In this document: positions 37,744 to 48,180 of the stretch, in pieces | Layout: each line of letters starts with the position of its first letter | Position numbering within the stretch: the stretch's first letter is position 1 | Origin: Apiosordaria backusii | Taxonomy: Eukaryota; Ascomycota; Sordariomycetes; Sordariales; Lasiosphaeriaceae | Length of the DNA: 64,000 bases | Assembly: GCA_030549205.1 (NCBI GenBank) | Contig: JAUKTV010000002.1 | Location: forward strand, 3,100,001-3,164,000 | Direction: 5' to 3' | Program-made: the position numbers and the translations under genes | Notes under the pieces: model-generated | Databases searched by the model: none | What the model saw: only the letters and a program-made list of their open reading frames with translations | Told to the model about the DNA's origin: nothing

Positions 37744-38409
37744 TGCTGGCTGACTCTGAGGGATTGGCGCGCTCCATTGAGCGCAAATCGTGGGTTTGTT
37801 CGGGGCCTGCGAGTAATCTCGGGGCGCCTACAGCCCGTAGGCCAGCTACTCTGGGAATCGGCATTGTGGTGGTTGGGCAATTACCAATCTGGTGATGCTC
37901 CGGGACCTGGAGTTGAAGGAAACTTTTGGGAGCTTAGGTCATAGCTCTTGGCAGCTCCAAAAACGCCAAGCTAAGCTTCCATCGATAAGATCATGCCTGA
38001 GGCACAAACGCTTGCAGCTGCACGTCATGGCCCCCAGCCCCAGCCTGATCCCTGTCGAGCCGCTCGTTGCCGCCACCATCCCGAGGTTCATCTGGTTTGT
38101 TCTTGTTGTCTCGACTTGAACGATCACAAGATTCTTTGACTCGAGCCCTTTAGTATGTAGACACTTAATCTCCTTGAACTCTCCAAACGCTAACAAGCTC
38201 ATTCAGCGTCACCAAGCTTTGCTCAGTCTCACAAACGTGTAAGTTCTCTTCTGCCGGCGCCTCATTACCCCGCCCCCCACTTCATCTCACAATTCATTGT
38301 CCCCCCTGAGCCCCTGGAACATCCTCACACAAACTTACTGACACGATTTCCCAGTCTTATCTGTTTTTTTTTTTACAACGCTTCCATTAAAAACATCAAA
38401 AAAGTCAAA
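37744..38409. other. Divergent promoter between the Mgr3-like and MAPR genes
   Basis: 0.67 kb shared by two divergent genes, with a pyrimidine-rich stretch and a short T-run just before the plus-strand gene. The part at 37744-37864 may encode the true N-terminus of the Mgr3-like protein in another frame. Confidence 0.55.
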
Positions 38410-38844
38410 ATGTCAGGCAAATTCGAACCCAAAACCCCCGTCCAGCTCAACCCCCCCAAGGACGACCCCATCTCCCTCGAGGAGCTCGCCAAAGCCAACG
38501 GTACCCTCCCCCCCCCCCCCCCCCCTTTTTTTTTTCTCCCCCCACCATCCACTAACACAAATCTAGGTGAACAAGAAGGCGGCAAATGCTACGTCGCCAT
38601 CAAGGGCCTCGTCTACGACGTAACCGGCAACAAGGCCTACCTCCCCGGCGGCGCCTACCACGTCTTCGCGGGCAAGGACGCCTCCAAAGCTCTGGGGAAG
38701 ACCTCGACAAAGGCGGAAGATGTCGACGCGGACTGGTCGGGGTTGACGGAGAAGGAAAAGGGGACGCTGAATGACTGGGTTACTTTTTTTGGGAAGAGGT
38801 ATAATGTTGTTGGGAGGGTGGAGGGGGCGACGAATTTTGAGTAG
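38410..38844 (+). CDS. Cytochrome-b5-like heme-binding protein of the MAPR/Dap1 family, 122 aa
   Basis: Member of the membrane-associated progesterone receptor family, whose Dap1-type proteins bind heme and support P450 enzymes such as sterol demethylase. Exons are 38410-38500 and 38567-38844, with donor GTACCC, branch CACTAAC and acceptor TAG. The fold is clear: ISLEELAKANG, KCYVAIKGLVYDVTGNKAYL, PGGAYHVFAGKDASKAL, then LNDWVTFFGKRYNVVGRV. Tyr61 in the GGAYHVFAGKD loop aligns with the heme-ligating Tyr of PGRMC1; the paired His ligands of true cytochrome b5 are absent. No membrane segment is present, so this version is predicted soluble. The 66-nt intron has no stop and a length divisible by three, so unspliced mRNA would insert 22 residues (TLPPPPPPFFFLPPP type). 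Confidence 0.88.
   Translation: MSGKFEPKTPVQLNPPKDDPISLEELAKANGTLPPPPPPFFFLPPPSTNTNLGEQEGGKCYVAIKGLVYDVTGNKAYLPGGAYHVFAGKDASKALGKTSTKAEDVDADWSGLTEKEKGTLNDWVTFFGKRYNVVGRVEGATNFE
38508..38535 (+). repeat. C18-T10 homopolymer tract inside the MAPR intron
   Basis: Eighteen consecutive C then ten T, between the donor and the branch site of a 66-nt intron. It is probably length-variable and prone to sequencing error. Confidence 0.9.
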
Positions 38845-41092
38845 GTTGGTGATAGAGTAGAGAGAGGGGGGGGGGAGTAAGTAGGGGGAATGAATGATGT
38901 GAATTCTTATTGCTGGGGGTGAGGCAGATTGTGTGGGTGAGTTGTGAGAGGGGGTTGGGAATGGGGTTTATGCACTGTGAAAAAAGAGGTTTGGTAAGGG
39001 GCGGGTTGTTGCGCAATCTTTGATGGCAGTTGCGGTTCATATATACGATTTGATATGAGCTTCAATATCAGTGTTTTACATATCAATCTTGGCTTTCGTT
39101 ATCTTTTGTGTTTACTATATTCCTTGTCATCTCATCGTTTCCTGTTCTCTGTCCTAAGGTATCTGTCAACGTGCTTTATCCTCACTTTGAAGGGGTCACA
39201 ACTTAATCTGTTGATACAGCTCAGGCTGTCAGAGTACAGATATCTTGGTTCATGCTGTGGTGTACTATCTGAGCTTTTATCGTCTTTTCGTTATTTTCTA
39301 TCCCAGCTATGATTCCTTGCTATCCAAGCTATTACGGTACTTGGTCCCAGTATTTATTGTACACTATACGAACTTTGAGACTCATCATATACGGGGACTG
39401 AAGCTCAGATAAGTAACTGGATATCTGTACACCCGTAATGACATGAGCAGTAAAAGTAACTTTCAGGTTTCTCTGCGTCAAATCAACGCAAGTGGAAATA
39501 CTTCCATTGGCTTGGAACGAACTGTGTAGCGGCAGTTATCAACCGCCGCCCACGTAGGTAGGAGGTATTTCTCCGTCGGACAAAAATGAACAGCTGTCAC
39601 AGTCGTGGAAGTATGTGGTGGTGTGGTGGTGTGGTGGTGTGGTGGTGTGGTGGTGTGGTGGTGTGGTGGTGTGGTGGTGTGGTGGTGTGGTGGTGTGGTG
39701 TAGGTATGGCGGTTGTTACATCCGATTTCTATCGGAGCAGTTGGCATGCCGATTGTAAGTACCGTAGATATGTGTTTGATGGTGAAGATACCGGCACGTC
39801 TGGCAGTTTGTAGGTTCCCATGATGTTTGGAGGAACAACTGTTGATCCAATTCATCTATTCATTTTCAAGATTTTCAATTTGGGGGTCTCGGCCGCGATC
39901 CCCTCCTCTGGGTCTTGAATGTACCACAGCAAAGTACAATATCCGAGGCCCGCCCGTTCTTTTCATTCGAGATTATGGCTATGCATTCTGTATGTATGTA
40001 TCTCTCCCTCTGTCTGTCAATGTCACACCTCACTTGATATGCACACATCCCCTTTGCGTTGCCAAAAACCCGCATGTAATTCCCCGGCCCGTCTTGTCAA
40101 CCACGCCCGCGTCAGGGTGTAACCTTCCCCCCTTGTGTTTCCCCCTTGAACATTTTACCGAGCAGTAGTTCGGTAGTTGAGAGGCTACCTACCTACCGTC
40201 GTTTCCAACAGTCAGGGTAGCCGCAGCCGAATATATGCGTGATGTGAACATTGAACAGAATCGTGACAGTTGTTCATGTATGCTCCCTCCCCCGCCGCCG
40301 CCAAAGTTTTGTTCCTGGCGGCCGTGCTCCCCGGCCGGCGCGGCAGGGTGCAAAGTGTAAAACGCCACGCCACTTCCACTGAACAATGGAAAATTCCATA
40401 TCGGCCGAGTATGTAAGGGTAGGTAGGTGACACGGTCCCTTTTCTCGGAAAAAGAGAGGGGAAAATTGCAACACCGGCAAAGCACCTATCCTTTTCCTCC
40501 CTCTGGTCGGCTCATCATGTGCCCGGTATTTCATGCGAAGATGCGTTGCAGGCATTAGAGGGGAATAACTTGGTACCGAGGCGGGAATGAGAAGCGTTGA
40601 TTGCGGTCGGGAAGTTTGGGAGACGAACAGGGGCGCGGCGTGGTTCGTTGGGGATGCCGTGGTGCTCTGTTACTGCATGGCTTTTGCTTCTTGCTGCGGG
40701 AAGGGACATTACAGTGAGGAATTTTGTGGGCATGCTAGGTGGTTCCTTCGAGAAGAATGAGCAACTAAACGTAGGACTGGTGCTATGTGCTGTTCACCAC
40801 TGAGCCTCATCTAGTCTCATTATGTGTTAAACAACTGGAATATCGTTTATCCTCAAAGTCCTGTGCTTAATAGAACAAGCGGACAGGGCCTGCAGTGTGG
40901 GTTCGGACTCGGTGATAAGTAGGTAAGAAGGGACCAAGGTGTAACGAACGCGGAGAAAAGGTGCCATGGCAAAGAGTGATTGGATTACTTCTACAAAAGA
41001 AGTCCATTTCTCCCCCAACGTGTAACAGAAGGAACAAATCACAAAACTCTGTTCTAAACTCCGACAACCTCAAAGAACCGCCTCCTCTTTTC
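38845..41092. other. Intergenic region with a minisatellite
   Basis: 2.2 kb between converging genes. It holds the GTGGTGTG tandem repeat (39615-39701) and is otherwise without recognisable coding sequence. Confidence 0.5.
39615..39701 (+). repeat. GTGGTGTG tandem repeat, about 11 units
   Basis: A perfect 8-bp unit repeats for about 87 bp. The minus strand translates as alternating His/Thr/Pro runs, which is a by-product of the repeat and not a gene. Confidence 0.95.
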
Positions 41093-41479
41093 CTATCGAG
41101 ATCTAGAAGACTCGGCACCGTTGATGGTTACTGGGTCCGAGGCAAAAGGTTGGACAGCTGGGCTGATGGCTGTGTGGGTGGATGGCAAGAACTCAGGCTC
41201 GGCCACCTTCTTTGGGTTAGCTCAGAATGATGATGCTGAAGGGGGGTCTCCTGACATACCTTGGTTGGAGCCGTACCAGCCAGCCATCATCTGGGCGTGG
41301 GCCTCAGCGGCTTGCTTCGCGAGGCAAGCATCGCATGGACGGCCTTGGTCCCAGCAGTTGCGTAGCCGCTTTACAAAATTGCAGGCGTGACCGGGGTTGT
41401 TTCGGGCTTTATGGCAGTAAGACTTGAGCCGGAAATCTGAGTGCTCACAGGACCAGATGAATTCCTCGTAGTCGCACAT
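41093..41479 (-). CDS. Small Cys-rich protein, possible metal-binding, about 98 aa
   Basis: Starts MCDYEEFIWSCEHSDFRL. The first 52 residues contain seven Cys (2, 11, 22, 33, 42, 49, 52) and three His (13, 23, 31). The end of this block is WDQGRPCDACLAKQAAEAHA, followed by MMAGWYGSNQ. There is no signal peptide, so it is probably intracellular rather than an effector. Two 3' ends are possible. Unspliced, the frame stops at 41222 (86 aa). A strong donor GTATGT at 41259 with an acceptor CACAG ending at 41170 removes 90 nt and gives a frame to 41093 (98 aa), ending NGAESSRSR. Because the intron contains the unspliced stop, the two forms differ only at the tail. I do not recognise a named family; Zn binding is inference from the Cys/His pattern. 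Confidence 0.6.
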
Positions 41480-43039
41480 ACTGACGGCAGGGGCAAGGCA
41501 GGGGGGTAAGGCAGGCCGGTTGTTGGTGGTATGGAAGGTTTGCTTCTCCCTGGGGTTTGAAGCAATGTTCTTGAGTGGTGTACAAGACTCGTAAGCGGTC
41601 TCGACGTGAGCTTTCTTTTGGACACAACAAAAGAGCGAAACAAGATGGTCTGAAGGGCGTGTGAGAAGTTCAGAAGTCGGCGATTCAGGCATCTATTTAT
41701 CCCCCCCAAGGACCGCATGTATGTACAAGATACGCCGGCCACGTTACCCACTCAATAAAGCCGAAGCTTCTCGATCGATACTCGAAGCGCGTGCAGACTG
41801 CTGCCCTCATCACACTGCACACTAGTTGCCCCGGGTTTGTCTGGTCATGGCAGGCTCATGGTGTGGATCCGTGGAGAACCGACCACTTGTGAGACGGCAA
41901 GGAGACGTGTGGGTGCCATGAATGACAACGCATTGGATGGCGTTTAGGTTGATAGATCACATAGTGCGCCGGGCTGATCGAGGTATCCTTTGCGAGTGAG
42001 TGTGAAGGTGGTCCTCTATTCGCTCTCAGTGGTATGCAGTTGTGCTGCGGAAAAGACTGGGTCTTCCTCGCACACCTTACACCATCATCTGCAACAAAGC
42101 AAACATGGTGGGGGTCGACGCAAATTACCCAACTGATGCCTGGTGGCCAACAGGAACCAGCTGAGGCGGACATCACCGCTTCTCAGTATCCCAACCAGCC
42201 CGGATGAAGTGGCGCGATGGTTAGACTTCTCATCATCCCTTGACCCCGAAAAATGTGCGTAAAGGCGAGAACATCGGGAAGAAGCGATACATGGTGGCCT
42301 AGCAGTCTTCCAGATAGGCGAGCCCTATCAAAAAGCCTGGCGGTATGGAATCTGGAGCGAGGTCGGCCTGACAAGAGGTGGTACCCAGGTCTCCCTGGCT
42401 CTGATGTCTGCGAGGGCCCGGTACAGTGTAGTCATAGGGTATCGGCCCGCTTTCGGGAGGCGTACTGGGAGCTAAGCCGGAGACATACAGTACTGGAGCT
42501 TGTCAAGCAAACAAAGCTTGATTTGCTGACGCTTTCAAGCTAAAAGAGTGATCTGCCACTGCGTGATGATGGTGAATCGAGGAAATCTGGGGTGTGGAGC
42601 AGGATGTGATATCAAATATGACCTGTCTTTTATTTCTCTGTCGGTGGCTTGAGCTGAGCAAGCAAACATTTGTCGCCGGGTTTTGGATGCCTGCCCCGCA
42701 AGCCAACTCGGGCAGTCATGATGCGGAAAAGGAGACCGGCGAGGATATGGTGGGGAAAAGTTGAGGCTCGCGGCCTGGACAAGTTACACAAACAAGCGTC
42801 TTGTCCAATCCAAAACAGGCTGCCAAGGCCATCAGAACTGCAGCCACCCGTCTGGATTCCGATGAACTTGTGCTTGAAGAAAAGCCGCGCTAGGCGGTCC
42901 GATATGGTCTGCATCTCGGGGCACTTCCCCGGAGATGCTAACCCAGCAGGCAGTATTATGCGAGAAAACCAGTGCTCAAGTCACCGCCCTGCTGTCGGTC
43001 GATGGAGCAGTAACACATGGTTGGACAACGTGTGACGCC
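41480..43039. other. Intergenic region
   Basis: 1.6 kb between two minus-strand genes. The in-frame extension upstream of the Cys-rich protein (to 41692) looks like leader rather than coding. No other feature is supported. Confidence 0.5.
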
Positions 43040-44101
43040 TCAATCTGTCTCCCCAACAAATCGAAATGTCAAACCCTTCACCACCTGGTGGTCCTCTGGC
43101 AACTCAATGGCACACCGTACCACCTCATACTTGTCCGTCTCATAACCGCAAAGGACGTCCTCTTGCGCGCTGTCCTCTATTGTAAATGCGTAACCGTCGA
43201 CAATCACCTTGTTGTAATCCATCTGCGGGGGTGCATCAACGAGGGCCCTGTACTTGTTTCCCCATACCTTCAACAAACCACCTCGAACGCGCGCGGGCTG
43301 GTATACAGGCTCCTTGTTGAGGCTCAGCTTTTCTTTCAAAACAACGGGATCCGCAAGTGTGCCATAGACAAAGTAGAGGACTGGGTACTGATTTTGTGTT
43401 GGCAAATAACAAGGATCATTGGCGCTGCGGGAGTTTGGTCGATGTTGCGGCAATATGCTATCGATGCCGAGGGTTGGGTGGGCAGATATGCTGCAGAGGT
43501 TCTTCTCGGCCACAGAATGGGTGATAAAGGTTGGTTTGAAAGTTGATTGCCCAGTCCTGTTCAGGTAAGAAATGATCATGTCCTTACATTCTGCTCCCAC
43601 GATCTTGCAGAAGCTAGCCGGCTCACCATCGTCGCCTATGCCGTAGAAAATGGGCGGGGTAGTGTCTAGACCAGCAGCTGTCTTGACGTCCTCGGGATTA
43701 TCCAATGGGGGTTCGAGCTTGAGCAAATACGTCCGTGGTCTGATGGAATTCTTCTCGCTTTGACGTGTTTGTGTAGCGGTGACTGCTGCGGCTTGGCCTA
43801 GCCAGAGAGCGTGCTCATATGTCTCCTTGTCGTATCCCTCAGCCTGCTTATCAGAAGCGATCATCTTCCAGCCGGCGTCAGACAAGGTCAAGCGGCTTTC
43901 ATCTTTTCTCTGTTGTTGAATTTGGCGGACAGCTTCTGAAGCGGTATATGAGAACAGCGTTTGCCATCGCTGGACGGTTTCGTGATCTGGTTCATCATCG
44001 GCAGCTGATTGCTGGAGGGCTACCTGAGTCCAGGATTCCAAGGCGGAAATGAGGTTCTCTTCGTGCTCCATTCTGGGTTGCTGCAGTGTTTGGTGAGACA
44101 T
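43040..44101 (-). CDS. AIG2/gamma-glutamylcyclotransferase-like protein, 353 aa
   Basis: Single exon. The C-terminal third carries the GGCT/AIG2-like fold: YPVLYFVYGTLADPVVLKEK (about residues 236-256, with the YGTL substrate loop), ARVRGGLLKVWGNKYRALVD, VDGYAFTIED and LCGYETDKYEVVRCAIEL, where the GYE Glu sits in the usual conserved position. Members of this fold act on gamma-glutamyl peptides or gamma-glutamylamines, and some have other uses, so substrate is not assigned. Residues 1-230 form a polar, probably helical region unique to fungal members (SALESWTQVALQQSAADDEP; TLSDAGWKMIASDKQAEGY). Possible starts are 44113, 44101 and 44071; 44101 (MSHQTLQQP) is chosen as a compromise and the N-terminus is not certain. 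No signal or membrane segment is seen. Confidence 0.8.
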   Translation of the reverse strand: MSHQTLQQPRMEHEENLISALESWTQVALQQSAADDEPDHETVQRWQTLFSYTASEAVRQIQQQRKDESRLTLSDAGWKMIASDKQAEGYDKETYEHALWLGQAAAVTATQTRQSEKNSIRPRTYLLKLEPPLDNPEDVKTAAGLDTTPPIFYGIGDDGEPASFCKIVGAECKDMIISYLNRTGQSTFKPTFITHSVAEKNLCSISAHPTLGIDSILPQHRPNSRSANDPCYLPTQNQYPVLYFVYGTLADPVVLKEKLSLNKEPVYQPARVRGGLLKVWGNKYRALVDAPPQMDYNKVIVDGYAFTIEDSAQEDVLCGYETDKYEVVRCAIELPEDHQVVKGLTFRFVGETD

Positions 44102-45225
44102 CCACTTGATCAAATCGAGAAAAATTAGGAATGGCCTTTTTGTAAGTTTACCCAGCGTCTCGTTCTTTTGTGGTCGTGGTTAAGGTTTGCATCACCAAGT
44201 TTTGTGTGAATAGGCTCTCCATCATGGTTGCCACAAACCATGCCTTTGAGGGATTAAACCCAAATTCATGGCTGGCAACCGTCTTCTTCCTGCAAGTGCT
44301 CACCGTTGGTTGTGGTGTAGCTGGGGCAGCAACGAGGTGCGACTCGAGGTGTAGTACAGAGCAAACTGCCGTCCAATCAAGAGGTGACAATGGTCATCCA
44401 CGTGACCAGGCAACCTGGAGTTGTGCGAGTTATGGGCGAATTGTGTATGTACACTACGAGTTGTGCTCAGATTTGTCATGCTCGCAGGTGTTCCTCACCG
44501 AGCCTGATTGGCCTCAGCCCAACCGGTCAGTCGTAAGTCACCGAAAAAGGGAAGTAGAACCTGGAAAATGGGAAAGTGAGGCGGCCGATGTGCTCACAGT
44601 GCTCTGCCAAGCCTGGCGCTGCTGCCTGTCCCCCTTCCCATTCTCAACCTCTGTCGGCTCCCTCTCTCTCATTCACTGCACAAAGCATTTCGAGTTGACA
44701 TCACCGGCGCAGACGTTTACCTAGAATCCCTTCATTGTGTTTGTCATTTGCTCCGATTGAATCCCATTGTTTTCACATCTCTAACAGCCTGGATTTCCCA
44801 TTCGTCGCCCTCCACCATCGACTGCCCGCCTGCCCGCCCGCTCATTCATGGTGGCAATGTCTGGTTGAGTCGGGCGACTCCATCTCTGCACCTGTGAACT
44901 GCGCCCGACGATTGCGCCCTTTTACAAAACACTGACAAACCTGGGGGGATTTCTTTCGTCTGTTAGTAACCCTCTTTTATTTATTCCTCCATTGTTGGCC
45001 TTGTTTTGTGGGCCAGTCTCGATTTGAGGTCTAGAATGCCAAGACGCTCCCCGTTCCCCCTCTTGTGCACTCCCAAGATGGACTCCATTTGGAAGCTAAC
45101 CGTACAGGGCTCCTCCCTGTTGACACCTTCTTAGACAACCACCTTAACTTGACGACATACGTTCTCACGACTGCCTTGTCGAATAATACAAGTCGTTCAG
45201 GCAGTCGTCACGGTGTGCAAGCATC
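44102..45225. other. Divergent promoter region
   Basis: 1.1 kb between divergent genes, with pyrimidine-rich stretches near 44630-44680 and 44740-44850 typical of the leader of the plus-strand C2H2 gene. A plus frame at 44170-44724 has no recognisable product. Confidence 0.5.
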
Positions 45226-48180
45226 ATGTCGCAACCTTCGCGGTACTCGTTCACCCACCCGGCCGAGCAAACTCCCGCTTCGCCTGACAACTCAAACATG
45301 GCGGGCTTGTCCAGGCAATCAGGAGCTGGCGTCAACTCCTTTTCGGCGTACGCCATGATGCAGGACAATCTGGGCGGGTTCGGCCCATATGGCAACAGAC
45401 ATGGCCAGCAACAAACTGCAGTGGCGAGTACACTGAACCCAACTGACTTTTTGGAGATAAATCGGATCGTCAAGAACTCCCAGCGACTGGTGAACGTGAC
45501 AACACCCAGTCATCCCTTCTCTTGGAGAGCCTCTGACTTCACCACCCCTAACTATACCGAATATCGAAGTAATGCACCGCCCTCCGAGGCTGAAACGCTC
45601 ATCAGCCCAACTGGGAAACTCATATCAGATTCGGGTTACGGAAGTCAAACAATCCAAAGCGTGGGCAACCCATCAGTGTACAATGGAGATATCGACAACC
45701 GCGAGACGCAGATCATGACACAGGAGTTGAGTCGATACGGTATAAACCAAGTTACGAACGAGGATAGGCCCCGGCGGAGGGATGCACGGAGTCAACGAGG
45801 GGGTTCCACCACCTCCACCACTAACAACCTAAGATGTCTCGACTGCCCTAACCTTACATTCAAGACAAACTCTGAGCTCAGGTAGGTGCTGGATTCGTCA
45901 TCCACGTTCGACAAGCCTTGCTAATGCAGTGACTCTAGAAAACACAAAGCACGGCATGAGAAACCCTTCAAATGCGATATTGCAGGCTGTTCCAAGGCAA
46001 CTGATGGGTTCAGTACCAATAACGATCTCGATCGCCACAAAGCCGGTGTTCACAAGATTTTCAAGAGCGATACGCCCGTCTATCGCTGCTTTATCAACTC
46101 GTGCAAAGACAAGAACAAGACCTGGCCGAGGCCAGATAACTTCAGGCAGCACCTAAAACGAGTACACCATATCGAGAACGCGGAATTATCAACCTTCCAG
46201 TATCGGTATGTTATTTTTACCCATGACGACATGCAGTAGTTGAAACTAATTTTGTCTTCTCAGTGGCCCACCCGATACCGGGGGCAACTCCGTCGCTTCC
46301 GAGTACGCTCCTTCGGAAGCCGGGGGACACCCGAACTTCAATGCCGGTCATCAAACATCATGGAATGGACTGGGGCATGGCCAGGCGATGGCAGGCTTTC
46401 ATCATGTGCCCGATGAACCCGCAGTCGTCCAGCCGCAACACCTGATGTACCACTCGACGATGAATCAGCCAGATTATTCGTCTCTCATGAATACCTCTAC
46501 GTTCCAAGGCCAAAACCAAAGCACGCTGGATACCCCTCGTGTTTCCATGGACATGGAGCTCCAAGGATTGATACCACGTGGATTCCAGCAGCAGGGAGGA
46601 CCTGCAGTTCCGGAGCCGCCCTCCGTTGAACAAGGTCATGTCACCCCAGATATCCTAACCGGCGCCGGAAGTGGACTTTGCCCCATGGATCAAGCGGGCG
46701 AGATGCACACCCACCCTGCCGAGGTGATTCAAATAGATGATGACAGCCCGGATACCACCCAGGATGATGGGTTTGCTGAACAGCCCGAGAGTGAAGCTGT
46801 AGTCTCGATTTCGCCGGACGTGATGACTCTGGACCATCCCGTACAAGCCATGCCAACTGATGACGAATCTGAAAGCGAGGATAACGACGCAGAAAACCCC
46901 GCCCTCGAGTCTTATGAGAACTTGGGCAAAGTCTCTGGCCAGAACATTCAAGACTCCAATCTTGAGGAAGCCAGCCGGCTTCAGCTCCTCACCATGCCAT
47001 CCCCGGAAGACTCTACAGGCCAGTCACCCGCCACAGTGGACTTGGACGAGGTTGAGATGACTGCCATGTTGGAGTCGCTCAAGACAAAGGGCATGCTCGA
47101 CAAGATCCTGTTGGAACTTGGCTACCAGAAGTCGGAGGAGCCAGTAACCAGAGAGCTTGAGACGCCATCCGTGTCTTCGAGCAACACTATCGCCACCGCC
47201 GCCGCTCCTGCCGAGCCTGCAAAGGAAGTCAAGTGTGATATTGATGACTGTCAAAAGACCTTTTCAAGGCCCTGCGAGCTCAAGTACGTGTTACCCACCT
47301 ACTCAACTAACCCCGATCTGATAATAGCAAGCGGCTAACAAAACCATTTTGCAAAAAAAAAATAGAAAACACCAGAAGCGCCACGCAAAGCCCTACGCCT
47401 GCACCTTCGAAAAGTGTGACAAGCGTTTCGGGAGCAAGAACGACTGGAAGCGCCACGAGAACAGCCAGCATTTCCAATTGGAGATCTGGCGGTGCACTGA
47501 GACTGTTTATAGCCACAGCAGGCCGGATGGGTACGAGTGCGGCAAGGTGTGCCACCGCCGCGAGTCTCTCAAGGGCCACCTCGAGAGGGACCACGAGTTC
47601 CAAGAGCCGGCAGTGATTGAGAAGAAGCTGAATGATTACCGGCACGGAAGGAACTTTGAAAGCAGGTTCTGGTGTGGGTTCTGCGCCAAGACGATTGAGC
47701 CACAGGGTTTGGGGGGGCCGGCGCATAGTGAGCGGTTTGATCATATTGATAGTCATTTTATGGGGAAGCAGGGTTTTGAGAAGGCGGATATCAAGGAGTG
47801 GAAGAGTCTGGAGATGGTGACGGATCAGGAGCTTCATCGACGCAATGAGCTGGCGGTGGCGGCGGGGCATCATCAGGAGGGTGGTGGTTCTCGTAAGCGC
47901 GGGAGGGAGGATGGTGGGGATGGGAGGAGCGGGAAGAGGTCGAAAGGGAGGGGGAGGGCGGAGAGGGCGGAGATTTTTTGGACTTGTGTAAGTGGTTTTT
48001 GTTGGGTTGAGGCTCTGGCTGGCTGGCTGGTTTGCTGACTTGTTTGTGGTGTAGTGCAACTGTGGAACGCCGTGGAACTTTGAGACGACGAACCAGTGCA
48101 TGGATTCTTGCAGCCATACGCAGTGCAAGTACTGCCGGACGTGGGAGAATGATACGACTAATGAGGAGATGACCTTTTAA
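45226..48180 (+). CDS. Large C2H2 zinc-finger transcription factor, 896 aa
   Basis: Predicted nuclear regulator. Five exons: 45226-45881, 45939-46205, 46264-47283, 47366-47987 and 48055-48180; phases agree and give 897 codons with stop. Residues 1-200 are Ser/Asn/Gln-rich. A first finger cluster follows: CLDCPNLTFKTNSELRKHKA, FKCDIAGCSKATDG with NNDLDRHKAGVH, and YRCFINSCKDKNKTWPRPDN. A long acidic central region (EVIQIDDDSPDTTQDDGFAE; DDESESEDNDAENPALES) is a likely activation domain. The second cluster holds KCDIDDCQKTFSRPCELKKH, YACTFEKCDKRFGSKNDWKR, ECGKVCHRRESLKGHLERDH and FWCGFCAKTIEPQG. A basic stretch (SRKRGREDGGDGRSGKRSKG) is a probable NLS. The last exon adds a Cys-rich end, CNCGTPWNFETTNQCMDSCS. 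Introns 1 and 3 interrupt two different fingers at the same codon position and phase. The target genes are unknown. Confidence 0.88.

Noticed and set aside
39478..39855. Minus-strand frame with His/Thr/Pro repeats
   Set aside because: Created by the GTGGTGTG minisatellite; no flanking coding evidence.
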